DNA from: Pelomonas sp. Root405
Lineage (GTDB): Bacteria; Pseudomonadota; Gammaproteobacteria; Burkholderiales; Burkholderiaceae_C
Assembly (NCBI RefSeq): GCF_001425165.1
Contig: NZ_LMDU01000014.1
Location: 379,056 to 443,055, forward strand
Length of the DNA: 64,000 nucleotides
Direction of reading: 5' to 3'
Numbering within the stretch: the stretch's first letter is position 1; the number at the start of each line of letters is the position of its first letter. Both the position numbers and the translations under genes were made by a program. Below, piece after piece: positions 63,535-64,000 of the stretch. A model generated the notes under the pieces. The model had not been told where the DNA came from. It ran no database searches and saw only the letters and a program-made list of their open reading frames with translations.

Positions 63535-64000
63535 TCAATTGAAACCCTGGCCCCGAATCAAACCAACCGCCAAGCCTTCGATGCTGAAGCTTTCGCTGCC
63601 TTCGCCGATGCGAATGGGTTCGAAATCGGCGTTCTCGGGGAGCAGTTCAATGCCGTCCGGGCCGCGTTTGAAGCGCTTGACGGTGACTTCGTCGCCAACA
63701 CGGGCCACGACGATCTGGCCATTGCGAGCCTCGTTGGCCGACTGCACGGCCAACAGGTCGCCGTCGAGGATGCCAATGTCCTTCATGCTCATGCCCTTGA
63801 CCTTGAGCAGGTAGTCGGGTTTCTTGGCGAACAGGCTGGGCTCGACGCTATAGGTCTGCTCGACATGCTCTTGCGCCAGGATGGGTGCACCGGCAGCGAC
63901 GCGGCCAATCAAGGGCAGGTTCAGCTGCGCCAGGCTGGGAATGGGCAGGTTGAACTGCCGGGCACGGTTGACGGCGCTGAGCGCGTCGGACTTCAGACGG
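63535..64000 (-). CDS. lexA: LexA repressor, C-terminal part
   Basis: The 3' part of lexA; the DNA-binding domain lies beyond the window. The Ala-Gly self-cleavage site is in [11 protein letters not shown], the catalytic Ser in [11 protein letters not shown] and the catalytic Lys in [10 protein letters not shown], so RecA-stimulated autocleavage should be intact. It ends GLIRGQGFN. LexA represses SOS genes, and a matching operator lies at 1358-1377 in this window. The frame is open to the window edge. Confidence 0.95.
   Translation of the reverse strand, partial: RLKSDALSAVNRARQFNLPIPSLAQLNLPLIGRVAAGAPILAQEHVEQTYSVEPSLFAKKPDYLLKVKGMSMKDIGILDGDLLAVQSANEARNGQIVVARVGDEVTVKRFKRGPDGIELLPENADFEPIRIGEGSESFSIEGLAVGLIRGQGFN

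Overview
The window reads as a chromosome segment of a high-GC betaproteobacterium of the order Burkholderiales, most likely near the Roseateles/Mitsuaria/Rubrivivax/Leptothrix group. Three things point there: the gene order gyrA-serC-pheA-tyrA-aroA/cmk-rpsA-ihfB-lapA-lapB, the fused AroA-Cmk protein, and an intergenic repeat of a kind I associate with that group. This placement is inference; no rRNA gene is present. No prophage, insertion sequence, CRISPR array, tRNA or rRNA was seen. One tmRNA gene (ssrA) is present.

Layout. 1-3.6 kb: the end of murB, a probable periplasmic ATP-dependent DNA ligase, a previously untracked 26-codon ORF behind an excellent LexA box, argG, a GNAT acetyltransferase and a YaeQ protein. 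3.6-7.6 kb: a secreted coiled-coil protein, an M3 oligopeptidase and a lipoprotein. 7.5-13 kb: a polar amino-acid ABC transporter operon in the Pseudomonas aotJQMOP order with two tandem binding proteins, plus a DUF454 membrane protein. 13-14.8 kb: an alpha/beta hydrolase, a dispersed repeat and a TrhO rhodanese.

14.8-26.7 kb is a signalling island. On the minus strand lie two overlapping sensor kinases and an HD-GYP response regulator. Divergently on the plus strand lie a receiver-kinase protein whose phospho-acceptor His is Gln, a urea/amide-type binding protein and a 1257-residue hybrid kinase with two receivers and an Hpt domain. The three large kinases end in a similar short C-terminal module. 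Together they look like one multi-protein phosphorelay with at least one kinase-dead member and a predicted c-di-GMP phosphodiesterase output.

26.7-39.3 kb: Fur-controlled feoAB, a cyclophilin, a GH43 arabinanase with LacI-like operators, dnaE, a patatin, a GH5 glycosidase whose signal peptide is encoded by one arm of a dispersed inverted repeat, a GSU2403-type nucleotidyltransferase with an operator-like inverted repeat, and a ComEA-like helix-hairpin-helix protein. 39.2-46.2 kb: envelope genes, namely an MsbA-like exporter, four glycosyltransferases and lapB/lapA. 46.2-59.2 kb: the conserved aromatic/serine and translation supraoperon with gyrA, then divergent ompA, ubiG and a HAD phosphatase. 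59.2-64 kb: ssrA, a PAS-rich hybrid kinase bracketed by two related terminators, a DUF72 protein and the 3' part of lexA.

The most novel-looking item is the LexA-box-controlled 26-residue peptide at 1259-1339. Next are the Gln-substituted kinase with its surrounding island, the shared kinase C-terminal module, and the repeat-derived signal peptide of the GH5 enzyme.
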